A stretch of DNA of 64,000 nucleotides from contig NZ_JAPDRH010000001.1 in assembly GCF_040706555.1 (NCBI RefSeq), positions 1-64,000 on the forward strand, read 5' to 3'. The translations under genes and the position numbers were made by a program. Positions 24,218 to 31,943 of the stretch are shown piece by piece. Source of the stretch: Lentisalinibacter salinarum. GTDB lineage: Bacteria; Pseudomonadota; Gammaproteobacteria; Steroidobacterales; Woeseiaceae. Under the pieces are notes generated by a model. It saw only the letters and a program-made list of their open reading frames with translations. It ran no database searches and was not told where the DNA came from. Every line of letters begins with the position of its first letter. Within the stretch, counting starts at the first letter, position 1.

Positions 24218-25797
24218 GAGGCCAGCAGGGCCGCCGCGGCGATGGCGACGAGCAGCATCAGCAGCCCTGTCGCGGGCCACTGGCGCAGCATGAGTTCCAG
24301 GCGGGCGAGCCGTTCGGCCCAGGCGTCGCCCCGCCACAGCGCGGTCACGACCGCCTGCAGCCGGTCGCGCTCACGGGGCAGGCGGCCGAGACAGAACTCC
24401 CGGAGTGCCGGCGCCGCGCCGCGGGCCGTGGCAACGATGCTTTCTCTCGTCCGTTGCAGCCTGCCCGCCCCGGCGGGCCGGTTACGCGCGCGTACCGGCA
24501 GCAGGCCCAGCGTGATGCCGGCCGGAGCCGGCCAGAACGAATCGAATCCGGCCCCGCCCGCGCGCCACAGGAACCAGAGTCCCGCCACGGCGAGACCGCC
24601 GAGGGCCAGGGCCACGGCAGCGGCCTCGGCCGAGTCCGGGCCGGGTTTCCGCTCGCCGGTCCGTCGCAGCGCCATGGTGAGCAGCATGGTGGACGAGCCC
24701 GCGACCAGTGCGGTCAGGAAGCCGATGACGGCCGGCCGGTCCGCCGTAGCCAGTACCGCCGCATGGGCGGCCGCGAGGCCGTGGACGGCGAGCACGAGGG
24801 TTATCGACGCACTCCGCGCCCGGCCGCCGTGCTGCAGGCCGATCACCGGTACCGCGGCGCAGCAGGCCGCGAGCGACACGACGGTCCATGCCGAGACGGT
24901 GGTACCTGCAATCGCCGGCGTCGTAGCGAGCAGCAGCGCCGCCGTCATGGCGACGGCGTAGCCGAGTGTGCGGCGAGGCCCGGAGGCTCGCACGGCAGCG
25001 AATGCCGACCAGAGCCCGCCCGCCAGACCGAGCACGAGGATTATCGCAGCGATGTCCGGGTCCACGACGGCGCCCGCGGGATGCAGCAATTGCCGGCCCC
25101 CGATGAAGGCGGCGCCGGCGGGGACGCCGGCCAGCAGGATCGCGGTGGGCGCGCTGGCGCCGGAAAGCGCCGCCGGCAGCCAGCCATGGGCCGGTGGCAT
25201 GCCGCTGCGCAGCAGCAGGGCGAGCCCGACAAGCATTACGAGGCCCGTTGTCATTCCCTGTGTCATTCCCTGGCTCATGCCCGCGCCCGGGTGAGCCGTG
25301 CCGTGCAGCAGCGCCTCGAATATCAACAGGTCGCTCGCGACCAGCAGTGTCACCAGCAGCCGCCCGCGCCATTGACGGTGCGCCTCGCTGGCGACGATGC
25401 CGTACAGGCCGAAGCCCGTCGCCAGCATGGCGGCGAACACCAGCGGCCCGCCGCGGGCAACCGCCAGAGTGACCGCGGCGGACAGGCCGAGCAGCAGCAT
25501 CATCGGCGCGGGCCCGTCGGGCTGACCGCGCGCGAGCAGCGCTGCCGCCAGCCACAGGGCGCCGAACAGCAGCAGGGCGGGGCGGGAGGCACCATCCAGC
25601 GCGAGTGCCGTCCGGCCGCGGACCAGGAGATGGGTGGTCTCGAGATCCTGGGAAGTCGCCAGCAGCGCAACGGCGATGGTGAAGAACGCCGCCAGGGCGA
25701 CCACCCAGCACCCGGCCTGCCGATCGCCGCGGCGGCTGAGGCCGAACCAGAGGACGGCGAGCAGCGGCAGCAGCGGCAATGCGACGAGGATGCTCAT
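24214..25797 (-). CDS. Divergent antiporter-like membrane subunit (D paralogue 3), key polar residues lost
   Basis: A 527-residue polytopic membrane protein with about 14 helices. It keeps the family shape, including PPAHGWLPAALSGASAPTA, but lacks the TM5 glutamate, and the TM7 lysine appears replaced by arginine (LLLRSGMPPAHGWLP). The next conserved lysine is missing too (AGVPAG). The C-terminal 90 residues form a charged helical arm ending in a membrane helix, as in the neighbouring gene at 22481. It is probably a structural rather than an ion-pumping subunit. It overlaps both neighbours by 4 bases. Confidence 0.72.
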   Translation of the reverse strand: MSILVALPLLPLLAVLWFGLSRRGDRQAGCWVVALAAFFTIAVALLATSQDLETTHLLVRGRTALALDGASRPALLLFGALWLAAALLARGQPDGPAPMMLLLGLSAAVTLAVARGGPLVFAAMLATGFGLYGIVASEAHRQWRGRLLVTLLVASDLLIFEALLHGTAHPGAGMSQGMTQGMTTGLVMLVGLALLLRSGMPPAHGWLPAALSGASAPTAILLAGVPAGAAFIGGRQLLHPAGAVVDPDIAAIILVLGLAGGLWSAFAAVRASGPRRTLGYAVAMTAALLLATTPAIAGTTVSAWTVVSLAACCAAVPVIGLQHGGRARSASITLVLAVHGLAAAHAAVLATADRPAVIGFLTALVAGSSTMLLTMALRRTGERKPGPDSAEAAAVALALGGLAVAGLWFLWRAGGAGFDSFWPAPAGITLGLLPVRARNRPAGAGRLQRTRESIVATARGAAPALREFCLGRLPRERDRLQAVVTALWRGDAWAERLARLELMLRQWPATGLLMLLVAIAAAALLAS

Positions 25798-27287
25798 TCG
25801 CCGTACTTCCTCGAGGCGATGAACTGTACCCAGTCGAGGGGCGTGCCCGGCATGGTGGCGAACAGGCCCCAGACCAGCGCCGCCGCGACCGTGGCCAGCG
25901 GCGGCAGCAGCAGCACCAGCGGCGACTCCAGGCTGCCCGGCCCGGCGGCGCGGATACGTTCGTCCCGCGGCTCGTCGAACCAGGCCGTGCGCACGATGGG
26001 CAGGAAATAGGCCGCGTTCAGGATGCTGCTGCCGGCGAGCACGAACAGCACCCAGTCCTGCCCCACCTCGAGACCGCCGAGGCCGAGGTACCACTTGCTG
26101 ACGAACCCGGCCATGGGCGGCATGCCGATCATGCCGAACGCGGCCAGCGTGAACGCGGCCGTGGTCCAGGGCATACGCCTGCCGATGCCGGCCAGCTCGC
26201 TCACCCGGTGCAGCCCGGCCGACTCCGCGTAGTTGCCGGCACAGAAGAACAGGGTGATCTTCATGAAGCCCTGGTGCACGAGATGCACCAGCCCGCCGAT
26301 GGTGGCGATCGGACCGGCGATGGCGACCCCCAGAGTGATGTAGGAGACCTGGCTCACGGTGGAGAAGGCCAGCCGGCGCTTCAGGTTGTCCTGGAACAGC
26401 GCGCGCGTCGAACCGTAGAGGATGGTGAACGCCGCCAGCACGGCGAGCGGCAGCGTGACGCCCAGCTCGGCCGCGTACTCGACGCCGAAGACGTCGTAGA
26501 CGATGCGCACGATGCCGAAGGCGCCGGCCTTGACCACGGCCACGGCGTGCAGCAGGGCGCTGACCGGGGCCGGCGCCACCATTGCCCGGGGCAGCCAGGC
26601 ATGCAGCGGCACCAGCGCCGCCTTCACGCCGACGCCGAGGATGAGCACGGCGAACACGGCCCGCAGCACACCCGGGTCGATTCCCAGGCCCGCCACGAAG
26701 CCGCGATCCACGAACTCCAGCGTGCCGGTCAGGGCGTAGAGCCATACCGTCCCGGTCAGCAGCAGCACGCCGCCGAGCAGGGTGTAGGCCAGGTAGATGC
26801 GCCCGGCCCGGCGGGCTACCTCCGTCTCGCGGTGGACCACCAGCGGGTAGGTCGTGAGCGTCAGCGCTTCGTAGAAGACCAGGAAGGTGAGCAGATTGCC
26901 GGCCATGGCCAGGCCCACGGTGGCGGTCACGCAGAGGCTGAAGTAGCCGAAGAAGCGGCTGCGGTGCGGCGAGCCCTCCAGGTAGCCGATGGCATACACC
27001 GTGGTCGCCAGCCAGAGCACGGCGGAGAGGTTCACGAACAGCAGCGACAGGGCGTCGGCATGCAGGACGAAGTCGAGCCCGGGCACCAGCGGAATGCGCA
27101 CCTCGAACACGACGCCGTGGAAGACGCCCACCATCATCAGGACCAGCAGCAGGATCTTCACCACGGCGCCGCCCAGGTTCAGCGTGGTGCGCAGCACCAC
27201 CGCCCGCTCCGGCAGCGTGAAGATGATGAGGCCCGGTATCAGTGAACTGGCCAGGATGGCGAGGGGCAGCCAGGCACTCACCGTCAC
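25794..27287 (-). CDS. Mrp/Mbh antiporter subunit, MrpD-like (D paralogue 2)
   Basis: A 497-residue proton-conducting transporter subunit. It has the TM5 glutamate (FLVFYEALTLTTYPLVVH), the TM7 lysine (GVGVKAALVPLHAWLPRAMVAPAPVSA) and the following VVKAG lysine. The start is a GTG at 27287 overlapping the upstream TGA (GTGA); this removes a spurious upstream extension. It belongs to a ten-gene cation/proton antiporter operon on the minus strand. Together with the preceding D subunit it is likely ion-translocating. Confidence 0.85.
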   Translation of the reverse strand: MTVSAWLPLAILASSLIPGLIIFTLPERAVVLRTTLNLGGAVVKILLLVLMMVGVFHGVVFEVRIPLVPGLDFVLHADALSLLFVNLSAVLWLATTVYAIGYLEGSPHRSRFFGYFSLCVTATVGLAMAGNLLTFLVFYEALTLTTYPLVVHRETEVARRAGRIYLAYTLLGGVLLLTGTVWLYALTGTLEFVDRGFVAGLGIDPGVLRAVFAVLILGVGVKAALVPLHAWLPRAMVAPAPVSALLHAVAVVKAGAFGIVRIVYDVFGVEYAAELGVTLPLAVLAAFTILYGSTRALFQDNLKRRLAFSTVSQVSYITLGVAIAGPIATIGGLVHLVHQGFMKITLFFCAGNYAESAGLHRVSELAGIGRRMPWTTAAFTLAAFGMIGMPPMAGFVSKWYLGLGGLEVGQDWVLFVLAGSSILNAAYFLPIVRTAWFDEPRDERIRAAGPGSLESPLVLLLPPLATVAAALVWGLFATMPGTPLDWVQFIASRKYGE

Positions 27288-28723
27288 GGCAGCACCCCCT
27301 CCAGCAGCGACAGCGCCCACGGGGCGATGAACCCCAGCGAGACGGCGGCGAGTGCGAGAGCCAGCGAGGTCCATTCCATGGTGCGCGGGACAGCATGCTC
27401 CTCACGGGCGTGGGAAGACTCCGTGAAGGCGTAACCGAGCACGCGGAAGACGTAGGCCGCAGTCAGCAGGCCGCCGACGACAATGACCAGCGCCCAGTGC
27501 CACAGACCCTGCTCCAGCGCCGACTGCAGCAGCATCCACTTGCCCACGAAGCCGCCCGTGGGAGGCAGGCCGGCGAGGCTGATGCCGGCCAGGGCGAAGG
27601 CGGCCGTGGTGAGCGGCATGCGGTCCACCACCCGGTCCAGGCCGTCGATGTCGTCGTGACCCTGCTCCATCATGATGCTGCCGGCGGCGAGGAACATCGC
27701 GCCCTTTGCGCAGGCGTGGGAGACGGCGAGATAGATCGAGCCGCCCCAGGCGAGTGCCGGGTCCGATGCCGCCAGCGGGAAGGCCAGGAACAGGTAGCCG
27801 AGCTGTGCCGCCGTGGAGTAGGCCACCAGCAGCTTCAGCCGGCGCTGCCTCAGCGCCTGGAACGAGCCCCAGAATACGGCGACGGCGCCGAGCGACCCCA
27901 GCAGCAGCGCCAGCCCCTCGTCCGCGGGCTGGAAGGTGAACCACAGCCGCAGCAGCACGTAGAACGACGCCTTGACCACGAGGGCCGAGAGCAACGCACT
28001 GACCGGGGCCCTCGCGCTGCCGTGGGCCGGCGGCAGCCAGACGTGGAACGGGAACAGCCCCGTCTTCAGCAGCATGCCGGCCACCATCGCGCCGAGCGGG
28101 ATGCCGAGCTGCAGGCCGTCGTCGGCACGGGCCGCCAGCAGCGTGAGGTCCAGGGTGCCGTAGGCGCGGTACAGGAGCGCGATACCGACCAGGAAGGCCA
28201 TGGAGCCGCACAGGCTCACCAGCAGGTAGCGCATGGCGCCGAGCAGCGCCGGGCCGCTGCCGGCCAGTGCGACCAGGGCCACCGCTGACAGCCCCAGCAG
28301 TTCGAGGGTGACGTACAGATTGAAGATGTCGTTCGTCTGGAACAGCGCGTTCAGCGCCGCCCACAGGAACAGCCACAGCGGCCAGAAGCCGCGCGCCTTG
28401 TCCGGCGTGGCCGCCAGATAAGGCCGGGCGTAGACGCTGACCGCGGTGCCCACCACGGCCGCCATGGCCAGCATGATGGCCGACAGCCCGTCGGTGTGGA
28501 GGTCCACGCCGATCGGTGCGCCCCAGCCGCCCATGGCATGGGTGCGGGGGCCGAACGCCGCCACCTGCCACACGAGTGCCAGGGAGACGGCGGCCGTCGC
28601 GAGGCCGAACGCGAAGCCGGTAGTCACCGCCCGCCGCGGCCACAGGAAAGCGAGCAGTGCGCCGGCAAGCGGCACGGCGACGGCCCAGATCGTCCACGGC
28701 GTGTCGATCATGAAGGCCTGCAT
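27284..28723 (-). CDS. mrpD: Na+/H+ antiporter subunit D (MrpD/MnhD/MbhH-like)
   Basis: A 479-residue membrane protein with 14 predicted helices and all the usual D-subunit residues: TM5 glutamate in LYVTLELLGLSAVAL, TM7 lysine in GMLLKTGLFPFHVWLPPAHG, and VVKAS. It is the closest of the four D-like proteins here to canonical MrpD. The family exchanges cytoplasmic Na+ (or K+) for external protons. It lies 6 bases after mrpC, the standard gene order. Confidence 0.88.
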   Translation of the reverse strand: MQAFMIDTPWTIWAVAVPLAGALLAFLWPRRAVTTGFAFGLATAAVSLALVWQVAAFGPRTHAMGGWGAPIGVDLHTDGLSAIMLAMAAVVGTAVSVYARPYLAATPDKARGFWPLWLFLWAALNALFQTNDIFNLYVTLELLGLSAVALVALAGSGPALLGAMRYLLVSLCGSMAFLVGIALLYRAYGTLDLTLLAARADDGLQLGIPLGAMVAGMLLKTGLFPFHVWLPPAHGSARAPVSALLSALVVKASFYVLLRLWFTFQPADEGLALLLGSLGAVAVFWGSFQALRQRRLKLLVAYSTAAQLGYLFLAFPLAASDPALAWGGSIYLAVSHACAKGAMFLAAGSIMMEQGHDDIDGLDRVVDRMPLTTAAFALAGISLAGLPPTGGFVGKWMLLQSALEQGLWHWALVIVVGGLLTAAYVFRVLGYAFTESSHAREEHAVPRTMEWTSLALALAAVSLGFIAPWALSLLEGVLP

Positions 28724-28729
28724 GTCGGT

Positions 28730-29059
28730 CTACCGCAGCGGCCCGTCGGTCGGCGCCGGCTCGCGGTCTTCCGGCAGCAGGGCGCGGCCCGTGGACTTGG
28801 CGATCCGCAGCACCAGTGCGAGACCCAGGGCCGTGGCGGAGATACTGACCACGATCCCCGTGATCACCATCGCCTGGGGCACCGGGTCGACGCCGGCGTG
28901 CCCGATGGCGCCGGCGCCCACGAGCAGCAGGAATGCGCCGCTGCTCATCAGGTTCAGGGCCAGTATCTTGCGGATCAGGTGGTCGCGCAGCACCACGGCC
29001 CAGCTGCCGATCAGGAATACTCCCAGCCCTCCGACCGCGAACAGCAGGCCGCTATCCAT
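28730..29059 (-). CDS. mrpC: Na+/H+ antiporter subunit C (MrpC/NuoK-like)
   Basis: A 109-residue protein with three membrane helices, homologous in layout to NuoK (LLFAVGGLGVFLIGSWAVVLR, IRKILALNLMSSGAFLLLVG, PQAMVITGIVVSISATALGLALVL). PVPQAMVITGIVV is the signature of MrpC. The ATG at 29059 is preferred over a GTG at 29068 because GGGTGA precedes it. It overlaps the end of mrpB by 8 bases. Confidence 0.9.
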   Translation of the reverse strand: MDSGLLFAVGGLGVFLIGSWAVVLRDHLIRKILALNLMSSGAFLLLVGAGAIGHAGVDPVPQAMVITGIVVSISATALGLALVLRIAKSTGRALLPEDREPAPTDGPLR

Positions 29060-29729
29060 CGCTGTCACCCGGGCGTCCGCCGATGAAGAGTCCCGTCAGT
29101 ATCAGGGCGATAGCCACGGTCGCCGCCATCTCGATGAGCAGCAGCAGGGCACCGCCGAGGGGCTCCGGATATTCGAGGAACCGCCCGCCCGCCGCCATCA
29201 CGCCGAGCGCCACGGCAAGGAAGACCCCCAGTCCGGCGACGGCGCCCGCCCGCATGGGCTGTTCGGGCAGGCGCGGGCCGCGGCGCCGCTCGGAGAGGAC
29301 GTAGAGCACGGCCGCCGTCGCCAGCACGGCGCCCGCCTGGAAGGCGCCGCCCGGCCCGTCTGCACCCACCCACAGGAGATAGCCGCAGATCATGGGGAAC
29401 AGCGGCGCGATTACCCGGGTCAGGCCGATCAGCACCGGACTCGGGTTGGTGGGCAGCGTGCGATGCGCCCGCCCGAGTGACCAGACGCCGGCCAGCGCCG
29501 CCGTCAGCACGGCCATCTCGAGCAGGGTGTCGTAGCCGCGGAAGTCGAGCAGCACGGCTGTCACCGGATTCGGCGCCGCGGCTCGCGGCAGCGCCGCATG
29601 GATGGCGTCGCCGAGGCCGGGTGCAACCGGCGTCGTCATGAGCGCCAGGCTCACGCCGGCCGCCACCGCCAGGAGCGCGAGCCCCAGTACCGATCGCAGC
29701 AGACGGCGTTGCCACCGGTCAGCCCGCAT
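29052..29729 (-). CDS. mrpB: MrpB with an N-terminal MbhE-like segment
   Basis: A 225-residue membrane protein. The C-terminal 130 residues are MrpB-like (IAPLFPMICGYLLWVGADGPGGAFQAG). The first 95 residues add a membrane helix and the stretch NPVTAVLLDFRGYDTLLEMAVL, which is the extreme C-terminus of canonical MrpA, known as MbhE in archaeal Mbh complexes. So part of MrpA is fused to MrpB here. The start ATG 29729 has GGGAG 7 bases upstream. It overlaps the preceding gene by 11 bases. Confidence 0.85.
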   Translation of the reverse strand: MRADRWQRRLLRSVLGLALLAVAAGVSLALMTTPVAPGLGDAIHAALPRAAAPNPVTAVLLDFRGYDTLLEMAVLTAALAGVWSLGRAHRTLPTNPSPVLIGLTRVIAPLFPMICGYLLWVGADGPGGAFQAGAVLATAAVLYVLSERRRGPRLPEQPMRAGAVAGLGVFLAVALGVMAAGGRFLEYPEPLGGALLLLIEMAATVAIALILTGLFIGGRPGDSDG

Positions 29730-30048
29730 CGGCGTCTCCCTGTGCACTGGCGTCCGGCTCCTGCCCGGCATCCTCTTCCGGCTCGTCCTCACCGTCGGGC
29801 GTACCGGAGCCGGGCGGGAGCGCGCCCCAGGTGGCGAGCAGCAGGGCGCCGGTCAGACCCGCTCCTATCGCCGCTTCGGCGAGCCCCACGTCGGGCGCGC
29901 CGAGACGGATCCAGACGAGAGACAGCACCATGCCGAAGGCGATGAACAGCACGATGCCGCGGAACAGATCCCGGCTCCATAGGGCGGCCCAGGCCACCCA
30001 GAGCAGCACCAGGACGAGCACGAGGTCCAGCACGAGCCCCGCGTTCAC
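29719..30048 (-). CDS. MbhD-like (DUF4040) subunit: detached piece of MrpA
   Basis: A 109-residue protein with three membrane helices (LVLDLVLVLVLLWVAWAAL, GIVLFIAFGMVLSLVWIRL, LAEAAIGAGLTGALLLATW) and an acidic tail. APDVGLAEAAIGAG is typical of the DUF4040/MbhD segment, which in most Mrp systems is an internal part of MrpA. Its presence as a separate gene shows that MrpA is split here, as in archaeal Mbh-type operons. It overlaps mrpG by 4 bases and mrpB by 11. Confidence 0.85.
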   Translation of the reverse strand: MNAGLVLDLVLVLVLLWVAWAALWSRDLFRGIVLFIAFGMVLSLVWIRLGAPDVGLAEAAIGAGLTGALLLATWGALPPGSGTPDGEDEPEEDAGQEPDASAQGDADAG

Positions 30049-30371
30049 GGCGCCGTCCAGGGGCGGATACCCCGGCGCAGACCGGAGCGCGCGATCAGGT
30101 GGGAGGCGGTGGCGCCCGCGAGCAGCACCAGTGCCCAGATCACCAGCAGCTTGCCGACGGTGGCGAGCGAATCGGCGCGCAGCGCCAGCCCGAGCACGGT
30201 CAGGCCGAGGCCCACGTTGTCCGCCTTGGTCAGGGCGTGAAGCCGGCTGTAGAAATCCGGGAACCGCAGCATGCCCACGGTGCCGGCGAAGAAGAAGGCC
30301 GCGCCGGCCGCGAGCAGCAGGATGCTGGCGAACTCCATGGCACGCTCGATTGCGAATTCAGTCGGGGACAT
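30045..30371 (-). CDS. mrpG: Na+/H+ antiporter subunit G (MrpG)
   Basis: A 108-residue protein with three membrane helices. The motif GMLRFPDFYSRLHALTKADNVG is diagnostic of MrpG/MnhG/PhaG. The start ATG at 30371 has GGAGG about 6 bases upstream. It overlaps mrpF by 14 bases and the MbhD-like gene by 4. Confidence 0.92.
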   Translation of the reverse strand: MSPTEFAIERAMEFASILLLAAGAAFFFAGTVGMLRFPDFYSRLHALTKADNVGLGLTVLGLALRADSLATVGKLLVIWALVLLAGATASHLIARSGLRRGIRPWTAP

Positions 30372-30630
30372 CCTCGGCCCTCCGGCTCCAGACGCGCTGC
30401 ACGAAAGCGACGGCGGCCACGGCCGCCAGCAGGGCGAAGACCAGCGCCACGTCGCGCAGCGCGGGTTGCTGCGTGCCGTCGGCGAGCAGCAGCAGGGTCG
30501 CCACTGCCGTCGTGCCGAACAGCTGCGCGGCGAGCATGCGGTCCGCCGCGGTAGGCCCGCGCATCACCCGCCACAGTCCGGCTGCCAGGTTCAGCAGCAG
30601 GAAGGCGGCGATGACGAGCGGCACATTCAT
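30358..30630 (-). CDS. mrpF: Na+/H+ antiporter subunit F (MrpF)
   Basis: A 90-residue protein with three membrane helices; LWRVMRGPTAADRMLAAQLF is the MrpF signature (RxxRGPtxaDR). The start ATG overlaps the mrpE stop (ATGA), which fixes the start despite an open frame upstream. Confidence 0.92.
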   Translation of the reverse strand: MNVPLVIAAFLLLNLAAGLWRVMRGPTAADRMLAAQLFGTTAVATLLLLADGTQQPALRDVALVFALLAAVAAVAFVQRVWSRRAEDVPD

Positions 30631-31148
30631 GCCGACGGCTCCAGCGGCACGGCGAACACGGCGGCGATGCGCGGCTCGAGGTCGGCCACCATGCGGTGCA
30701 GGTCCTGACGGGCGTCCAGCGCGTGGACGGTCAGTCGGTTGCCCTCGAGGTCTGCGCTTAGGGTGCCCGGCAGCATGCTGATCACGTTGGCGAGCGCGAT
30801 GCGCGACGCCCCCTCGGGCAGCCGCAGTTCGTGCCGGACCGTGCCGGGGTAGAGCGGCATGTCCGGATGCAGCGCGCGCACGGCCACGTCCACGGCCCCG
30901 GCGAGGGACTGGCGAGCGAACCAGGGCAGGAACCGGAGCAGCCCGGTCAGGGACAGCAGGGGGCCCTGCCAGAGCCGCAGGCTCAGGAGGGTGGCTGCGG
31001 CCACCGCGGGCGCACCCACTGTCCAGCTGGCGGCGCTGCCGCCGCCGAGCAAGACCCACAGCAGGCAGAAGAACGCCGCGCGCCGAGTCCCGCGCAGCCA
31101 GCGGTTGCCGCCGGCGATGCGCACTGCGGGACTCGGACGCTCGGGCAT
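30627..31148 (-). CDS. mrpE: Na+/H+ antiporter subunit E (MrpE)
   Basis: A 173-residue protein, first gene of the ten-gene operon. Two N-terminal membrane helices are followed by LPWFARQSLAGAVDVAVRAL and a soluble domain with VISMLPGTLSADLEGNRLTVHALD, the MrpE signature. The operon order E-F-G-MbhD-B-C-D matches archaeal Mbh membrane modules. No promoter was confidently identified upstream. Confidence 0.9.
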   Translation of the reverse strand: MPERPSPAVRIAGGNRWLRGTRRAAFFCLLWVLLGGGSAASWTVGAPAVAAATLLSLRLWQGPLLSLTGLLRFLPWFARQSLAGAVDVAVRALHPDMPLYPGTVRHELRLPEGASRIALANVISMLPGTLSADLEGNRLTVHALDARQDLHRMVADLEPRIAAVFAVPLEPSA

Positions 31149-31253
31149 CGATGTTCCCTCGTATCCCCCCGAAAAGTCTATCGTTCCCCCAATGCGCCGG
31201 ACAGCGCGGTTTACCGCAAGTTTCTAGGGTCTGTTAGCGCGGACAGAGGGCAG

Positions 31254-31289
31254 AAAAAGACCCGGTCCGCGGTCTCCCGCGGCCGGGTC
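31254..31289 (-). terminator. Rho-independent terminator downstream of the small secreted protein gene
   Basis: On the minus strand a very GC-rich stem of about 13 bp with one bulged base (arms at 31277-31289 and 31259-31272, loop of 4) is followed by TTTTT. It lies about 80 bases after the stop of the gene at 31372 and insulates it from the antiporter operon. Confidence 0.8.
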
Positions 31290-31371
31290 GTTCGCCGGAT
31301 CATGGCGGCGGGGGATCGTGCGGCGGAAGACGGGCATCGCCCGCTCTCCCGCAGCGCCGGATGCCCGGATA

Positions 31372-31752
31372 TCAGTTCATGGTCTGGACTTCGGCGCGGA
31401 TTACCGCATTGGTGTCCAGTTTCTTGGCGGGTTCGAGGGAGATCTCCTTCGCCTCGATCCGCATGCAGTCGCCGCTCTCGATCATCGCGCTGCTGTCGTC
31501 GTACTTCACCTTCAGCGGTACCAGATGGCGGCTGTCGCCGGTGCAGATGCGAACGATGTGCTCTTCCTTGTAGTCGAGGACCTTTTTGCTGTCGTCCTCG
31601 AAGAAGTAGTACTCGTCCGGCGCGGTGTACATCCAGGCCCGGTACTCGAGGATGGATTCGTAGTTCTCCGCCTCGGCCTGCGCCGGCGCAGGAGCGGCGG
31701 TGAACGTCGCAGCCATACCGATCAGGACTGCAATTGCGGTCGCGTATCTCAT
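31372..31752 (-). CDS. Small secreted protein, function unknown
   Basis: A 126-residue protein with a signal peptide (MRYATAIAVLIGMAATFTAAPAPAQA). The mature part is acidic and Tyr-rich at first (YRAWMYTAPDEYYFFEDD). It has two cysteines (VRICTG, SGDCMRIE) that could form a disulfide, and a beta-rich C-terminus. No family recognised. It is followed by a strong terminator, so it is expressed separately from the antiporter operon. The start has a GGAGG-like site (AGGAGGAAGC) just upstream. Confidence 0.7.
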   Translation of the reverse strand: MRYATAIAVLIGMAATFTAAPAPAQAEAENYESILEYRAWMYTAPDEYYFFEDDSKKVLDYKEEHIVRICTGDSRHLVPLKVKYDDSSAMIESGDCMRIEAKEISLEPAKKLDTNAVIRAEVQTMN

Positions 31753-31943
31753 GCTTCCTCCTTGTTGCGTCGGTTTCTCTCTCCCGGAATGAAGCAAGAA
31801 CCGTACCGGTCCGCCGCGAAGCGCCTGCGCCGGGGCCTGCGGCACGACGCGGACGGTGGGGAAGGCCGCAGGCGGAGCCGCCGGGGCGAAAATGCTGCAG
31901 GCGTCTGCTGCAGAATCTGCAGCTGCCCGGCGCCGGACCGCTG

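Noticed and set aside
29060..29068. GTG start for mrpC at 29068
   Set aside because: The ATG at 29059 has better spacing to GGGTGA and gives the normal MrpC N-terminus.
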